DNA of 64,000 nt, taken from an uncultured Aquimarina sp. (GTDB taxonomy: Bacteria > Bacteroidota > Bacteroidia > Flavobacteriales > Flavobacteriaceae). The notes beneath the pieces were generated by a model that did not search any database, had not been told where the DNA came from, and saw only the letters and a list, made by a program, of their open reading frames with translations. The DNA is taken from the NCBI GenBank assembly GCA_947496355.1, contig CANMCO010000007.1:1-64000 (forward strand), given 5' to 3'. Below, one piece after another: positions 1 to 11,400 of this stretch. Every line of letters starts with the position of its first letter. Within the stretch, counting starts at the first letter, position 1. The position numbers were made by a program, and so were the translations under genes.

Positions 1-3000
1 TTAACAGATCGTCTTTCTGGCGATATACATCCAGAGATATTATTTAATTATTTAGGTGATTTTGGAGATCAAGTTGGGGGAGACAAAGGAGGTTTCTTTG
101 ATTATTCTAATGAGCATATTGGTGCTAGTGTTGCCAAGGAGAATAGTCAGGATACTCTTTTAGATATCTCAGGTATTATGATGGGAGGTCGCTTAAATAT
201 TTCTATACGTTATTGTGATGAAGTGTATGAGTCAGATACCATCAAGAGATTGAGTGCATCATATAATCAACATTTAGAAGAGTTAATACTACAGTTATCA
301 GAGCAAGAAGAACATTGTATTACGCCATCAGATTTAACATATAAAGGTCTTACTATCCAAGAATTGGCAGAGATAAATAAAGATCAAACAATAGAAGATA
401 TATACAAATTATCTCCTTTACAGTTAGGAATATATTACCATTGGCTGACCAGTAGCTCTACTCTATTATATTTTGAACAAACAACGTATAGAATAAGCTC
501 TTCAAACCTAAATCCAAAGGATTTAAAAGAAGCTTATGATAAATTAGTTTCTAGATATGCAGTATTAAGAACAAGTTTTACGAATGCATATGCAGGAATG
601 CCACTTCAGGTTGTTCATAAAACAATTTCAAGTAATTTTTTCTATGAAAAAGTACCAAATACTTTAGACAAAGATGAACAAGAAAAGTATGTTGAAGAAG
701 CAAAAGTAAAAGATAGAGAAGAAGGGTTTGACTTAGAAGCACCTTCACAAATGAGATTAAAAATATTTGAACTTGAAAGTGGGGAGTTTGAGTTTATCTG
801 GAGTCATCACCATGTAATATTAGATGGCTGGTGTACCAGTATACTAATTAATGACTTTTATCAAATATTAGACTCCATCAGACAGAAAAAAGAACTGAAA
901 CTATCTAAACCAGCAGCTTATGTAAATTATATAAATTGGTTAGAACGAAGAGATAAAAAAATCTCACTTGATTTTTGGAAAGACTATCTTTTAGATTTCA
1001 ATGAGGTATCCGAAGTTCCTTTTAAAAATATTGGATATGACGATACAACATATAAAGAGTCAAAAGAGAGATTATGTATCGAAGGAGAGCTATTTGATAA
1101 GATAAATGAACTATGTCAAGTAAAAGGGGTCACATTAAATTCATTAATGCAAAGTGTTTGGGGATATTTGCTTTCTAGATATAATGATGTTAATGATGTA
1201 GTTTTTGGTACTGTTGTTTCTGGTAGACCTGGTGATTTGCAAGATATTGAAGAAATGATTGGTTTGTTCAGTAATATGATACCAGTTCGATTAACGTATG
1301 ATAGTAGTTCTACTCCGGTTGATTTGATACATAAAATGAAAGAGAATTCGATAAACTGTGGATCTCATCATTATCTAAACTTAGCTGAAGTTCAATCTCA
1401 AAGTACAATAAAGAAAGATCTTATTAATAGTATTATTGTTTTTGAAAATTTTCCAATTCAAGAACGTTTGAGCCAGTCAAGTTCTGTTGATATTAATATA
1501 GAATCTGTTGGAGGAACCGATCAATCAAATTATGATTTTAACTTAACTATTTTACCCACTGCTTCTTCTATTAGAATAAATTTCAGATATAACGAGACTA
1601 AATATGATTCAAATGGAATTAATCAATTAGTAAGTCATTTTTATAGATTACTTGAACGCTTTTCAAGCGCTCCAGAAGAACCGTTAGATTCTTTTAATTA
1701 TATATCTGATGAAGAAGCAAATCAAATTACAAATGTTTTTAATGTTTCAGAAATAAAGCCTTCAAATCAAACAATCCTTGATGATTTTTCTGAACAAGCA
1801 AAACAAAAACCTAATGCGATAGCAGTTAGAGATGTAAATGGAGAATTGACGTATGAAGAGATAGATAAACTATCAGATCATTTAGCTTACGATTTAAAAA
1901 ATAATCACGACATTAATAAAAGAGATTTAGTAGGTATCCAAATAGAACCTAGCAATTGGGTTTTAGTTGCTGTTTTAGGAATATTGAAATCTGGAGCAGC
2001 ATTTGTGCCTATCGACCAAAAATTGCCAAAGATTCGAAAAGAATTTATTGTTAATGATGCTAACATCAAATTATTGATCACTGATTCAAATAGTATGTTT
2101 GATCTTGATTATTATGAAGAAAAAGTATTAGCAATTGATATCGAATTAGATATTTCAAAAGAAATAGATCCTTTAGATTACAATCTATCAAATGACTTGC
2201 CGGCATACATTATTTATACTTCGGGATCTACTGGAAACCCTAAAGGAGTTATTATAGAACATAAATCTTTATATAATTATATATCCTGGGGTAAATCTTA
2301 TTACTTAGAAAATAATTTGATCAATACTAATTTTGGGTTATTTACATCTCTTTCTTTTGATCTTACTATATCGAGTTTGTTTTTACCTCTTGTTTCAGGA
2401 GGAGTGTTACAAGTATTTGAAGCGTCAGATAATTTGACAGATGTATTATCAGCATACTTAGAAAATAATATATCATGTATCAAACTAACTCCTGCTCACG
2501 TTAGCTTATTGGATGGTCTTGATTTAAAATCAGAAACTATAGAATTAGCAATCATAGGAGGAGATGCATTAACAAAACAACACATTAGAATACTTAGAGA
2601 TATAAACCCTTCAATTAAAATATTTAATGAATATGGTCCTACAGAAAGTACAGTAGGGTGTATAACCGAGGAAGTTAATAATGATCAAAGTTTAATTCCT
2701 ATAGGCCATCCTATTGATAATACTAAAGTTTATATACTAGACCAAAATAAGAACATGCAGCCTAAAGGAGTCATTGGTGAAATTTGTCTTGCAGGAACAG
2801 GTTTGGCAAAAGGATATCTTAATCGCCCAGAACTGACTAAAGAAAAGTTCATTCAAAATCCATTTAATACATCTGAAAAATTGTATAAAACAGGTGATCT
2901 GGGACGATGGCTAGAAGATGGAAAAATCGAGTTTTTAGGAAGAAAGGATGATCAAGTAAAGATTAGAGGGTTTAGAATAGAACTTAATGAGATTGTTTCT

Positions 3001-3579
3001 TGCATGCAAACTTCTGAACAAATTGAAGATTGTATTGTTATTACTAAACCAAATAGTTTGGGAGGGAACGAATTGGTGGCATATTATGTTTCTAAACAAG
3101 AAATCAAATCAGAAGATATACAAGGTTACTTATTAGAAAGACTACCAGAATATATGGTTCCTGATCATATTATCAGTATCGATAAAATTCCGTTAACGAT
3201 TAATGGCAAAGTGGATAAAAATCAATTACCAAAAGTAAATAAGTCTATTTCTTCAAATAATTATGTTGCTCCTAGAAATGAAATTGAAGAAAGATTAATA
3301 CAATTAATTGCAGATTTATTACGAAGAGATAAAAATGAAATCGGAATTAATGACAACTTTTTCGACCTAGGAATGAATTCGTTAGAAATGATGAAAATGG
3401 AAAACTTAATACGACGAGAATTTGAAGTTGAGATTAGAATGGCCCTATTGTTTAGGTATCCAAATGTTAATGAATTAACTAATCTGTTTTTGCAAGATAA
3501 TACCGATAAAAGGGAAAAAGAAGAAGAGAAAGATTATGCTCCCGAGATCGATGAGATCCTTGACATTATTTCAGAATAA
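1..3579 (+). CDS. NRPS, partial: (E)-C-A(Asn-like)-T
   Basis: The left end is cut; the reading frame is open from base 1. Codons 1 to about 110 are the end of an epimerisation domain (motif FNYLGDF near codon 16), so the residue loaded upstream should be D-configured. A condensation domain follows (codons ~125-560) with intact HHVILDG at codons 270-276, then an adenylation domain (YTSGSTGNPKG near codon 740) and a carrier domain (GMNS, Ser ~1127). Hand alignment to GrsA gives the specificity code D-L-S-K-I-G-E-V-G-(K), close to the Asn code DLTKLGEVGK. The protein ends in an acidic tail (PEIDEILDIISE) like that of the NRPS at 8417, and both precede a PKS, so it is probably a docking tail. The next gene starts 11 bases downstream. 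A Met at base 178 is internal, not the start. Domain calls are firm; the Asn prediction is moderate. Confidence 0.93.
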   Translation, partial: LTDRLSGDIHPEILFNYLGDFGDQVGGDKGGFFDYSNEHIGASVAKENSQDTLLDISGIMMGGRLNISIRYCDEVYESDTIKRLSASYNQHLEELILQLSEQEEHCITPSDLTYKGLTIQELAEINKDQTIEDIYKLSPLQLGIYYHWLTSSSTLLYFEQTTYRISSSNLNPKDLKEAYDKLVSRYAVLRTSFTNAYAGMPLQVVHKTISSNFFYEKVPNTLDKDEQEKYVEEAKVKDREEGFDLEAPSQMRLKIFELESGEFEFIWSHHHVILDGWCTSILINDFYQILDSIRQKKELKLSKPAAYVNYINWLERRDKKISLDFWKDYLLDFNEVSEVPFKNIGYDDTTYKESKERLCIEGELFDKINELCQVKGVTLNSLMQSVWGYLLSRYNDVNDVVFGTVVSGRPGDLQDIEEMIGLFSNMIPVRLTYDSSSTPVDLIHKMKENSINCGSHHYLNLAEVQSQSTIKKDLINSIIVFENFPIQERLSQSSSVDINIESVGGTDQSNYDFNLTILPTASSIRINFRYNETKYDSNGINQLVSHFYRLLERFSSAPEEPLDSFNYISDEEANQITNVFNVSEIKPSNQTILDDFSEQAKQKPNAIAVRDVNGELTYEEIDKLSDHLAYDLKNNHDINKRDLVGIQIEPSNWVLVAVLGILKSGAAFVPIDQKLPKIRKEFIVNDANIKLLITDSNSMFDLDYYEEKVLAIDIELDISKEIDPLDYNLSNDLPAYIIYTSGSTGNPKGVIIEHKSLYNYISWGKSYYLENNLINTNFGLFTSLSFDLTISSLFLPLVSGGVLQVFEASDNLTDVLSAYLENNISCIKLTPAHVSLLDGLDLKSETIELAIIGGDALTKQHIRILRDINPSIKIFNEYGPTESTVGCITEEVNNDQSLIPIGHPIDNTKVYILDQNKNMQPKGVIGEICLAGTGLAKGYLNRPELTKEKFIQNPFNTSEKLYKTGDLGRWLEDGKIEFLGRKDDQVKIRGFRIELNEIVSCMQTSEQIEDCIVITKPNSLGGNELVAYYVSKQEIKSEDIQGYLLERLPEYMVPDHIISIDKIPLTINGKVDKNQLPKVNKSISSNNYVAPRNEIEERLIQLIADLLRRDKNEIGINDNFFDLGMNSLEMMKMENLIRREFEVEIRMALLFRYPNVNELTNLFLQDNTDKREKEEEKDYAPEIDEILDIISE

Positions 3580-3590
3580 TATTTGATTTT

Positions 3591-6500
3591 ATGAAAAATA
3601 AAGTTAGTAAAAAAGACATTGCAGTAATTGGACTTTCCTGCAAGTTTAATAAAGCATCCAATTACACCGAATATTGGGATAACCTAGTTAATGGTGTGGA
3701 AATGTTGGATCGTTATGAGGCTAAAGATCTTATAAATAAAGGTATTGATAAAGATATTGTCAATAATCCAAATTTTATAAAAGTTAGTTCATTTGTTAAC
3801 AGCCCAGAGAGTTTTGATTATCCTTTTTTTGGATATACCAAAGAAGAAGCAAATGCAATGGACCCTCAAATAAGAATTTTACATGAACAAGTTTGGCTAG
3901 CTCTAGAAGATGCAGGGTGCAATATTTCTAAGTATAGAGATAAAATAGGGCTCTATTTAGCAGCTAGTGAAAACCTAAATTGGCTTGCGCATTCAATGCT
4001 TAATCAAAATGAAAAAATAGCGCCATTTTATCAATCAAAAATCTCAAATAAAAATTATATAAGTTCATTAATTTCGTATAATCTTAATCTAACAGGACCA
4101 AGTTATTATATCGATACAGCATGTTCAAGTTCATTATCTGCTGTTCATATGGCATGCAGAAGTTTATTGTTAAGAGAATGTTCTATTGCTGTTTCTGGAG
4201 GAATTAAAATAAATCCCATAAAGAATTATGGGTACTTTTATCAAGATGGAATGACTGCTTCCAAGGATGGTAGATGTAGATCATTTGATAGTGATTCCTC
4301 GGGAACTGTTGGAGGAAATGGAGCTGGAATTGTGGTGCTTAAAAGGTTAGAAGAAGCTATAGAAGATGGGGATCCAATTCATGCAGTAATCAAATCCTCG
4401 GCAGTAAACAACGATGGAAGAAGAAAAGTTGGATATACTGCGCCAAGTGTTACTGGTCAAGCTGATTGCATCAAATCTGCTCATAAGTTTGCTGGGGTAG
4501 AGTCAAAAACAATTACATATGTAGAAACACATGGGACAGCTACGAAGTTAGGAGACCCGATAGAAATTGATGCTTTAAATGAAGCCTTTGATTATAACTC
4601 AGAACATCAATGCGCTATAGGTTCTGTTAAAACAAATCTTGGTCACCTGGATACAGCGGCAGGAGTTGCAGGTTTAATAAAAACTTGCCTGGCATTGAGC
4701 AAAAGAATCATACCTCCTTCTTTACATTTTAATGAGCCTAATCCAAATATTGATTTTAATTCAGGACCTTTTTATGTGAATAGTAAAACACAACCATGGG
4801 AAACTGAAGATAATTTACCATTAAGAGCAGGTTTAAGTAGTATAGGTATTGGAGGTACAAATGTGCACATGGTATTGGAAGAATTTTTAGAAAACAAGAA
4901 AGTTCCATCCGTTGATTCTCAATTAATTTTATTATCTGCAAAAACAGCCAAATCATTAAAAAATTATTATTCCAAATTGATAGGTTTCCTAAAAGAAGAA
5001 CAGGAAATTAATATTGCAGATTTGTCATATACTCTGGGAACTGGCCGTACCTTTCATAAATATCGAAATTATATAGTTTGTAAGGATAAAGATGGTCTTT
5101 TAACAGGTTTAAATAATCTAATTCAAGAAGAGCATTATAAATTAGATACTAAAAAAGAGATTGTTTTCTTGTTTCCAGGACAAGGAAGTCAATATTTTGG
5201 AATGGCAAAAAAGTTATATCATGAAATTAATTTTTTTAAAGAAAATATTGATTCTGGTTTAGAGGTTTTAAAAACAAAAACAGGAGAGGATTTTACGGCT
5301 ATTTTGGGATATGGTAAAGAAGAAGAGGACTCAACATTAATTCATGAGACTAGATATACACAGCCACTATTGTTTTTGATCGAATATTCGTTGGCAAAAT
5401 TGTTAATAGATTGGGGGGTGACTCCTAATTATATGATAGGTCATAGTCTCGGAGAGTATGTATCGGCTTGTTTATCGGGTGTTTTTTCTTTAGATGATGC
5501 TATAGAAATTATTTTAAAACGGGCTTCTTTAATGGATAAAATGAAAAAGGGAGCAATGTTATATGTTGGTACCCCTTTAAGTGATATCAAGCCTTTATTA
5601 AATGACAATATCTCAATTGCTGCTATTAATACAGAAAATTCTGTAGTTGTATCAGGAACAACACAAAGTATCGATCAACTTCAAAATTTGTTAGAACAGC
5701 AAGACACCCCTAATAAAGTTTTAAAAACTTCTCATGCATTCCATTCATACATGATGGATGATATGTTAGATGATTTTGAAAAAGAATTAGAGATGATTTC
5801 ATTTTCTGATCCAACGATTCCCTTTATATCAAATGTTACCGGAGAACCGATAAAGAATGAAGAAGTGAAATCGACAAAATATTGGGTAGATCATTTAAGG
5901 AATACAGTAAATTTTTCTAAAGGAATAGCGTACTTGGCCAAAAAAGATTGCTTCTTTATAGAAATTGGAGCAGGCAGAACATTAACATCGTTTTGTAAGC
6001 AAAACGGGCATTATTCTAATACAAAACATGTTTCGGTTAATTTAATAGCTCAAGCTCAGCAGAATATTGATGATTTACAATTTTTCATGAATGGACTTGG
6101 TAAACTATGGGTTCATGGTTTAGAGATGAATTGGGATAAGGTGTTCTATGCTAAAAATAAAAGAAAAGTTAGTGTGCCTGGTTATAGTTTTGATCAGTAT
6201 AAACTTGATTTTGATATTAATCCATTTGAAAAAATCGCAAATCAAAGTTTTGTAAGCCGAAAGCCAATTTCTGAATGGTTTTATACCTCAAATTGGAAAA
6301 AATCTATTTTACAAGATAGTAACCTTGAAAATAAGAAGGGTACCTATTTAATCTTCTCTAATGAGAGTCTTTTATTAGATAATTTAATAGCACAACTTAG
6401 AAAGGTAGGCAATACTGTTCATGTTGTTTTACAATCAAATGATTTTAAGAAAATTGATGAAGAGACATTTGGTTTAAACCCTGATATTAAGAAAGATGTA

Positions 6501-8030
6501 ATAGAATTGTTTAAATCTATTGATGATTACAGTATAGATAAAATCATTTTTGGTTGGGATTATACAGGAAATGATCAATCAGAAATTGTAAATGTTTACA
6601 AGAAATATTTAAATCTTGGTAAGGGATTATTGAATCTTAGTCCTATTCCAGATAGAAAGGTATATTTCTTATCAAGTATAAATAATAACGTTTTAGGTGA
6701 AGAAAGTATAAATATTGCAATGTTGATATCTCAAATGTTAGGAAAAATAATAGCTCAAGAAAACCCTAATATATCAACTCGCTTTATAGATATTGATACA
6801 ACTAATACAGAATTAGATTTGATTAATAAGGTTATCAAAGAACTATATGTCAATGATGATTATAAAAATATAGCATATAGAAAAAAAGAAAGATGGGTTG
6901 AGTTTTATGATCAAATTAAAATAGATAGTCATAAAAAACCAGATTTAAATAAGAAACTGATTTTAATTACAGGAGGGTTAGGTAAAATAGGACAATATTT
7001 CACAAGTTATTTATGTGAGACTCATAATGCAGAAGTGGTTTTGATTGGTCGAAGTAAGCTTCCTAAAGAGGAAGAATGGCAAAGTTACTTAGAGGGTAAT
7101 ACTATAATTGAGGACTCAATAAAATCGAATGTTTTTAAATTAAAATCTCTAAGAGATAAAGGTTTTGATGTTACTTACTATGATTCAGATGTTTCTGATA
7201 TATTGGATTTTGAACAAACTATTCATAAAATAGAAAAAGTGCATGGTCGAATTTCTGGAATTGTACATACCGCGGGAAACCATGATATTAAATCCTTTAA
7301 ACCAGTAGAGGAAATAGATGAAAAGGCAATAATTAGCCAATTTAATCCAAAGGTTGAAGGGACTTTTAATATTCATAAAGTTTTTCATGATCAAAACCTT
7401 GATTTTGTATGGATAACATCAAGTCTCTCTTCGATATTAGGAGGACTTACTTATGGGGCTTATGCTTGTGCCAATAGGTTTATAGATGGATTTATACAAC
7501 ACCATAGGAAAGATCTTAAAAATTGGATAGGTATAAACCTTGATGGGGTAGGAGATAATATGATTTCCCCTCATGAATTAATACTGATTTTTGAAAAATC
7601 ATTGAGTTTGATTGACCATAAACAACTAATTATATCCATTAAAGATATCAATAGTGTAATTCAAAAAATTTCTAATGTATCAGATCAAGAAACTAAAGAG
7701 GATACAGATAATGAAATAGAGCGGCCATTACTTCGTACAGATTTTGTATTACCAACAACAGATTTAGAAACTGAATTATGCCAAATGTATCAATCTTTTT
7801 TTGGTATTAGCGAAATTGGAGTGAAAGATGATTTTTTCGAATTAGGTGGCGACTCACTTAAAGCGATGACTTTTATAAAACGTGTTAATACTCAATTTGG
7901 TGTTGAGATTAATTTGAAAGAATTCTTTTCAATGTCAGATGTTAAAAGATTAAGCTTGAAAATTGATTTATTAAAAAAGGTAGATAAAATTCAAAATAAA
8001 GAAAGAGGTAAAAATATAATCAAAATATAG
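3591..8030 (+). CDS. Type I PKS module: KS-AT(malonyl)-KR-ACP
   Basis: A single complete cis-AT extension module of 1479 residues. The ketosynthase (residues ~8-430) has the nucleophile Cys178 in TACSSS and the two catalytic histidines His314 (VETHGT) and His352 (NLGHLD). The acyltransferase (~520-830) has Ser619 in GHSLG and HAFH at 715-718, the usual signature of malonyl-CoA rather than methylmalonyl-CoA. The ketoreductase has the NADPH loop GGLGKIG at 1128-1134 and Tyr1291/Asn1295 of the catalytic set, so it should be active. The carrier Ser is about 1422. There is no dehydratase or enoylreductase, so the module should leave a beta-hydroxyl on a C2-extended amino acid, a statine-like unit. 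The short basic N-terminus (MKNKVSKK) could meet the acidic tail of the preceding NRPS; the basic C-terminus ends GKNIIKI, resembling tails that bind TubC-type docking domains. The gene at 11818 is a close paralogue. Confidence 0.95.
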   Translation: MKNKVSKKDIAVIGLSCKFNKASNYTEYWDNLVNGVEMLDRYEAKDLINKGIDKDIVNNPNFIKVSSFVNSPESFDYPFFGYTKEEANAMDPQIRILHEQVWLALEDAGCNISKYRDKIGLYLAASENLNWLAHSMLNQNEKIAPFYQSKISNKNYISSLISYNLNLTGPSYYIDTACSSSLSAVHMACRSLLLRECSIAVSGGIKINPIKNYGYFYQDGMTASKDGRCRSFDSDSSGTVGGNGAGIVVLKRLEEAIEDGDPIHAVIKSSAVNNDGRRKVGYTAPSVTGQADCIKSAHKFAGVESKTITYVETHGTATKLGDPIEIDALNEAFDYNSEHQCAIGSVKTNLGHLDTAAGVAGLIKTCLALSKRIIPPSLHFNEPNPNIDFNSGPFYVNSKTQPWETEDNLPLRAGLSSIGIGGTNVHMVLEEFLENKKVPSVDSQLILLSAKTAKSLKNYYSKLIGFLKEEQEINIADLSYTLGTGRTFHKYRNYIVCKDKDGLLTGLNNLIQEEHYKLDTKKEIVFLFPGQGSQYFGMAKKLYHEINFFKENIDSGLEVLKTKTGEDFTAILGYGKEEEDSTLIHETRYTQPLLFLIEYSLAKLLIDWGVTPNYMIGHSLGEYVSACLSGVFSLDDAIEIILKRASLMDKMKKGAMLYVGTPLSDIKPLLNDNISIAAINTENSVVVSGTTQSIDQLQNLLEQQDTPNKVLKTSHAFHSYMMDDMLDDFEKELEMISFSDPTIPFISNVTGEPIKNEEVKSTKYWVDHLRNTVNFSKGIAYLAKKDCFFIEIGAGRTLTSFCKQNGHYSNTKHVSVNLIAQAQQNIDDLQFFMNGLGKLWVHGLEMNWDKVFYAKNKRKVSVPGYSFDQYKLDFDINPFEKIANQSFVSRKPISEWFYTSNWKKSILQDSNLENKKGTYLIFSNESLLLDNLIAQLRKVGNTVHVVLQSNDFKKIDEETFGLNPDIKKDVIELFKSIDDYSIDKIIFGWDYTGNDQSEIVNVYKKYLNLGKGLLNLSPIPDRKVYFLSSINNNVLGEESINIAMLISQMLGKIIAQENPNISTRFIDIDTTNTELDLINKVIKELYVNDDYKNIAYRKKERWVEFYDQIKIDSHKKPDLNKKLILITGGLGKIGQYFTSYLCETHNAEVVLIGRSKLPKEEEWQSYLEGNTIIEDSIKSNVFKLKSLRDKGFDVTYYDSDVSDILDFEQTIHKIEKVHGRISGIVHTAGNHDIKSFKPVEEIDEKAIISQFNPKVEGTFNIHKVFHDQNLDFVWITSSLSSILGGLTYGAYACANRFIDGFIQHHRKDLKNWIGINLDGVGDNMISPHELILIFEKSLSLIDHKQLIISIKDINSVIQKISNVSDQETKEDTDNEIERPLLRTDFVLPTTDLETELCQMYQSFFGISEIGVKDDFFELGGDSLKAMTFIKRVNTQFGVEINLKEFFSMSDVKRLSLKIDLLKKVDKIQNKERGKNIIKI

Positions 8031-8083
8031 TTCATTAAATGATTTAATATTTTATATTTACATATCTTTTTATTATAATGTAA

Positions 8084-8104
8084 TACCTTCTGTGACCGGA
8101 GGTA
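8084..8104. repeat. Hairpin 1 in intergenic gap (TACCTTC / GGAGGTA)
   Basis: TACCTTC at 8084-8090 pairs with GGAGGTA at 8098-8104 (seven pairs, one G-T) around a 7-base loop. The left arm shares ACCTTCT with the second hairpin 60 bases further on. Confidence 0.4.
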
Positions 8105-8163
8105 GCGTAGCAATATTTAATTATTCTACAGAAAAATACAAAAAACACCATTATATTTATTAG

Positions 8164-8182
8164 TAACCTTCTAGAGAGGTTA
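8164..8182. repeat. Hairpin 2 in intergenic gap (TAACCT / AGGTTA)
   Basis: TAACCT at 8164-8169 faces AGGTTA at 8177-8182; a further T-G pair closes a small loop. The left arm carries the same ACCTTCT string as hairpin 1. It is not followed by a T-run. Confidence 0.4.
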
Positions 8183-8416
8183 TCATTCTATGCTTAAAAT
8201 TCTATAATAAGTAATATTGTTCCAAACAATAGAAATTTGATTCAATATAGAGCTCTCATAATTATCATACTAATTCACGTTTTAAAGGCAATGTACCTTG
8301 TATCTGTTCGTGAATGTAAAAGTAACAATCAATAGTATTACAAAAGATCAGTATTTGATTATTACCTACAAGATTATTAGATCTGTCTCAATTAATATTT
8401 AATAAGATCCACAAAA

Positions 8417-11400
8417 ATGTATAGTTTAATTAACGAATTAGATGAGAATGATATTCGCTTATCGCTATCTGAAGGTGAATTAGAAATTAGTTTTGATACA
8501 CCCGAAATAGATGAAGTTATTCTTCAAAAGATAAAGGAAAACAAGGAAGAATTGATTGCCTTTATGAAGCAGAACTCTAGCTTGATAGAAGAAAATATTA
8601 CTCCATTACAAAAAAAAGATAAATACCTTGCCTCTAGTGCACAGCAGCGATTGTGGATCCAATTAAGACTTGATGGTAATTCTAGTACATACAATATCCC
8701 CAATACCTTAGAACTAGAAGGGGATATTTGCAAAAAAGAATTAATTGATGCCATAGAAGCTACGGTAGATCGTCATGAAATTTTAAGAACAGTTTTTATC
8801 GAAGAAAACGATATACTATATCAAAAAGTTTTAGATAGAAGAAATCTCGATTTTAAAGTTGACTATCATAATTTTACTCGTGTAAAGAGAGCTGAAGAAG
8901 CTGTTAAAGAATATATTTCAGAAGATTCGTTTATAACTTTCAATTTAGAGAAAGGTCCGTTAATGAGAGTCACGTTATTCAAAATTTCTGAAACCAAATG
9001 GGCACTTTATTTTAATATGCATCATATCATTAGCGATGGATGGTCAATGCACATATTAGAGAAAGATATCAAAGCTTTCTATACTGCTTTTTTGAACAAT
9101 GTTACACCTAAACTACCAGTATTAAAAATACATTATAAGGACTATAGTGCATGGCAATTAGAACAAATAGTAAGTCCAAAATTTGAAGAACATAAAAGGT
9201 ATTGGTTGCAAAAACTAGATAGAGAATGGACATATCTAGACTTACCATTTAGGAAGAAGAATAAAGGTATTAAATCTAATGTAGGAGAAGCTCTTAGGAC
9301 CTATATATCATCAGAAAACACAAAAAAGCTAAAGTTATTTACTCAAGAGAATAAAGGAAGTGTTTTTATTAGTCTTTTGAGCATTTGTAAGGTGTTGCTA
9401 AACCGATATACGTCTCAAAAAGATATTATCATAGGAACTGCAGTTGATGGGAGAGATCACTCTGATCTTGAAGGTCAAATAGGATTTTATGTAAATACAC
9501 TCATTTTAAGAAATACTATTGAACCTTCACATTCTTTTGACAGCATTCATAAAGATATTAAGGAGTCTACATTATCTGCATTTAATCACAAACTCTTTCC
9601 ATTTGATAAACTATTAGAATATCTTAGTATAGAAAGAGATGTTTCTAGAAATTCGATTTTTGATGTGTTCATAAACTATAATTCTAATTCAATAAACTCT
9701 ACTAATGAGGTTGTTGATGATAAAATAGAATTTTTAGGAGATAGTTTGGCTAAGTTTGACCTTAGTATAATATTTGAAGAAGTAGGCGAAAATATATTAT
9801 TTCATATTAGCTACAACACTAGTATTTATGATAGATGGATGATGGAAGAATTTATGGAGTTGTTTAAGCAGTTATTGTCTTCGGTCCTTGAGTGTCCAGA
9901 CAAGCCTATAAATGAAATTGACTTATTGAGTAAAGAGAAAAAAAACAAGCTACAATACAAATTCAACAATACCCAGGTTTCTTTCGATTTAGAAAAAACA
10001 ATACTAGATCATTTTAATGAAAACGTTAAAAATAATCCGAATACAATTGCTCTTATTTTTGAAGATGAAAATTTAACTTATCTAGAATTAGACAAAAAAG
10101 CTACACAACTGTCTAAATTTCTCATGAGAAAAGGAATAGAACCGGGCAATTTTATACCCATTTGTATAAATCGATCTTTTGAGATGATAATAGGGATATT
10201 GGGTATTTTAAAATCTGGCGCCTGTTATGTTCCAATAGAACCTTCATATCCCAAAGACAGGATCAATCATATTTTAAAAGAAACAGAAGCTAAACTTATT
10301 TTAAGTAAAAAATCTGTTGAATTTGAATTACAAAAAACAGAAAGAGTTGATATAGATGATTTTCAAGATGAGGAGCTAATTGTAAATGATATTGAAATAG
10401 CTTCTGAGGATTTAGCGTATATGATATATACATCTGGTACTACAGGAAATCCTAAAGGTGTTATGAATAATCATAAAGGAGTTATAAATAGATTGCTTTG
10501 GCAAAAAAGCTATTTAACTCTAGATGCTTCTGATATATTTTTATTAAAGACTCCATTTACTTTTGATGTTTCTGTTTGGGAGATTTTTCTTCCGTTACTC
10601 TGTGGAAGCAAGTTAGTTATTGCATCACCAGACGGACATAAAAACCCTTTTTACTTAAAAGATATTATCAAAAAGGAAAAAGTAAGTTTAGTACATTTTG
10701 TTCCTTCAATGTTAGGAGTTTATATGCAGAGTGTAAAAGAAAATTCCTTTGATTCTATTCGAAATTTAATATGTAGTGGTGAGGAATTACCGATAGAGTT
10801 TGTAGAAGAGTTTAGAAAAAGTAACAAAAAATCAAAGATTCATAATTTATATGGTCCAACTGAAGCCGCAATAGATGTTACCGCAATAGATTTGACAGAA
10901 TCAAGCTTAGACCACTTAGGAGTTAGTATAGGAAGGCCCATTGCAAATACAGAAATATATATTGTAGATGAATTTAACACCCTGTTACCTATGGGGGTAA
11001 TTGGTGAGATTGTTATAGGAGGAATCCAAGTTGCCGAAGGATATTTCAAGAAAGAACAATTAACTTCTGATAAATTTATACCTAATCCTTTTTCAGGATT
11101 AGGAAAAGTATATAAAACTGGTGATTTAGGCATGTGGTTAAATGATGGCTACATCTATTATAAAGGAAGAAAAGATAATCAAGTAAAGATTAGAGGCAAT
11201 AGAATCGAACTTCGAGAAGTAGAGCAAGCAATATTAGCTTTGGATGAAGTTGATCAGGTAGTAGTTTTGGCAGATGATACAAGTAACGAAAAAATTCTAA
11301 CGGCATATTTAGTTGCCAAAGGAATTAGTTTGGATCATTTAAAAGGTTTTTTGAGAAACAAATTACCAATTTTTATGATTCCAGAAATTTTTTATGTCGT

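Larger units (their letters stand above)
8031..8416. other. 386-bp non-coding gap inside the assembly line
   Basis: No credible ORF lies here. This is the only long gap between the tightly packed synthetase genes. It holds two short hairpins of similar design (8084-8104 and 8164-8182, listed separately) and a wider nested inverted repeat, ATTCACG at 8273-8279 facing CGTGAAT at 8309-8315 with AAGG/CCTT inside it. There is no clear TAnnTTTG promoter element and no T-run that would make a standard terminator. It may be a secondary promoter or leader region for the NRPS at 8417; that is inference. Confidence 0.6.

Noticed and set aside
10840..11133. Minus-strand ORF inside the Ser-module NRPS
   Set aside because: Antisense to conserved adenylation motifs; a shadow of the codon pattern. 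The same holds for the other antisense ORFs of 60-117 codons within the synthetase genes.
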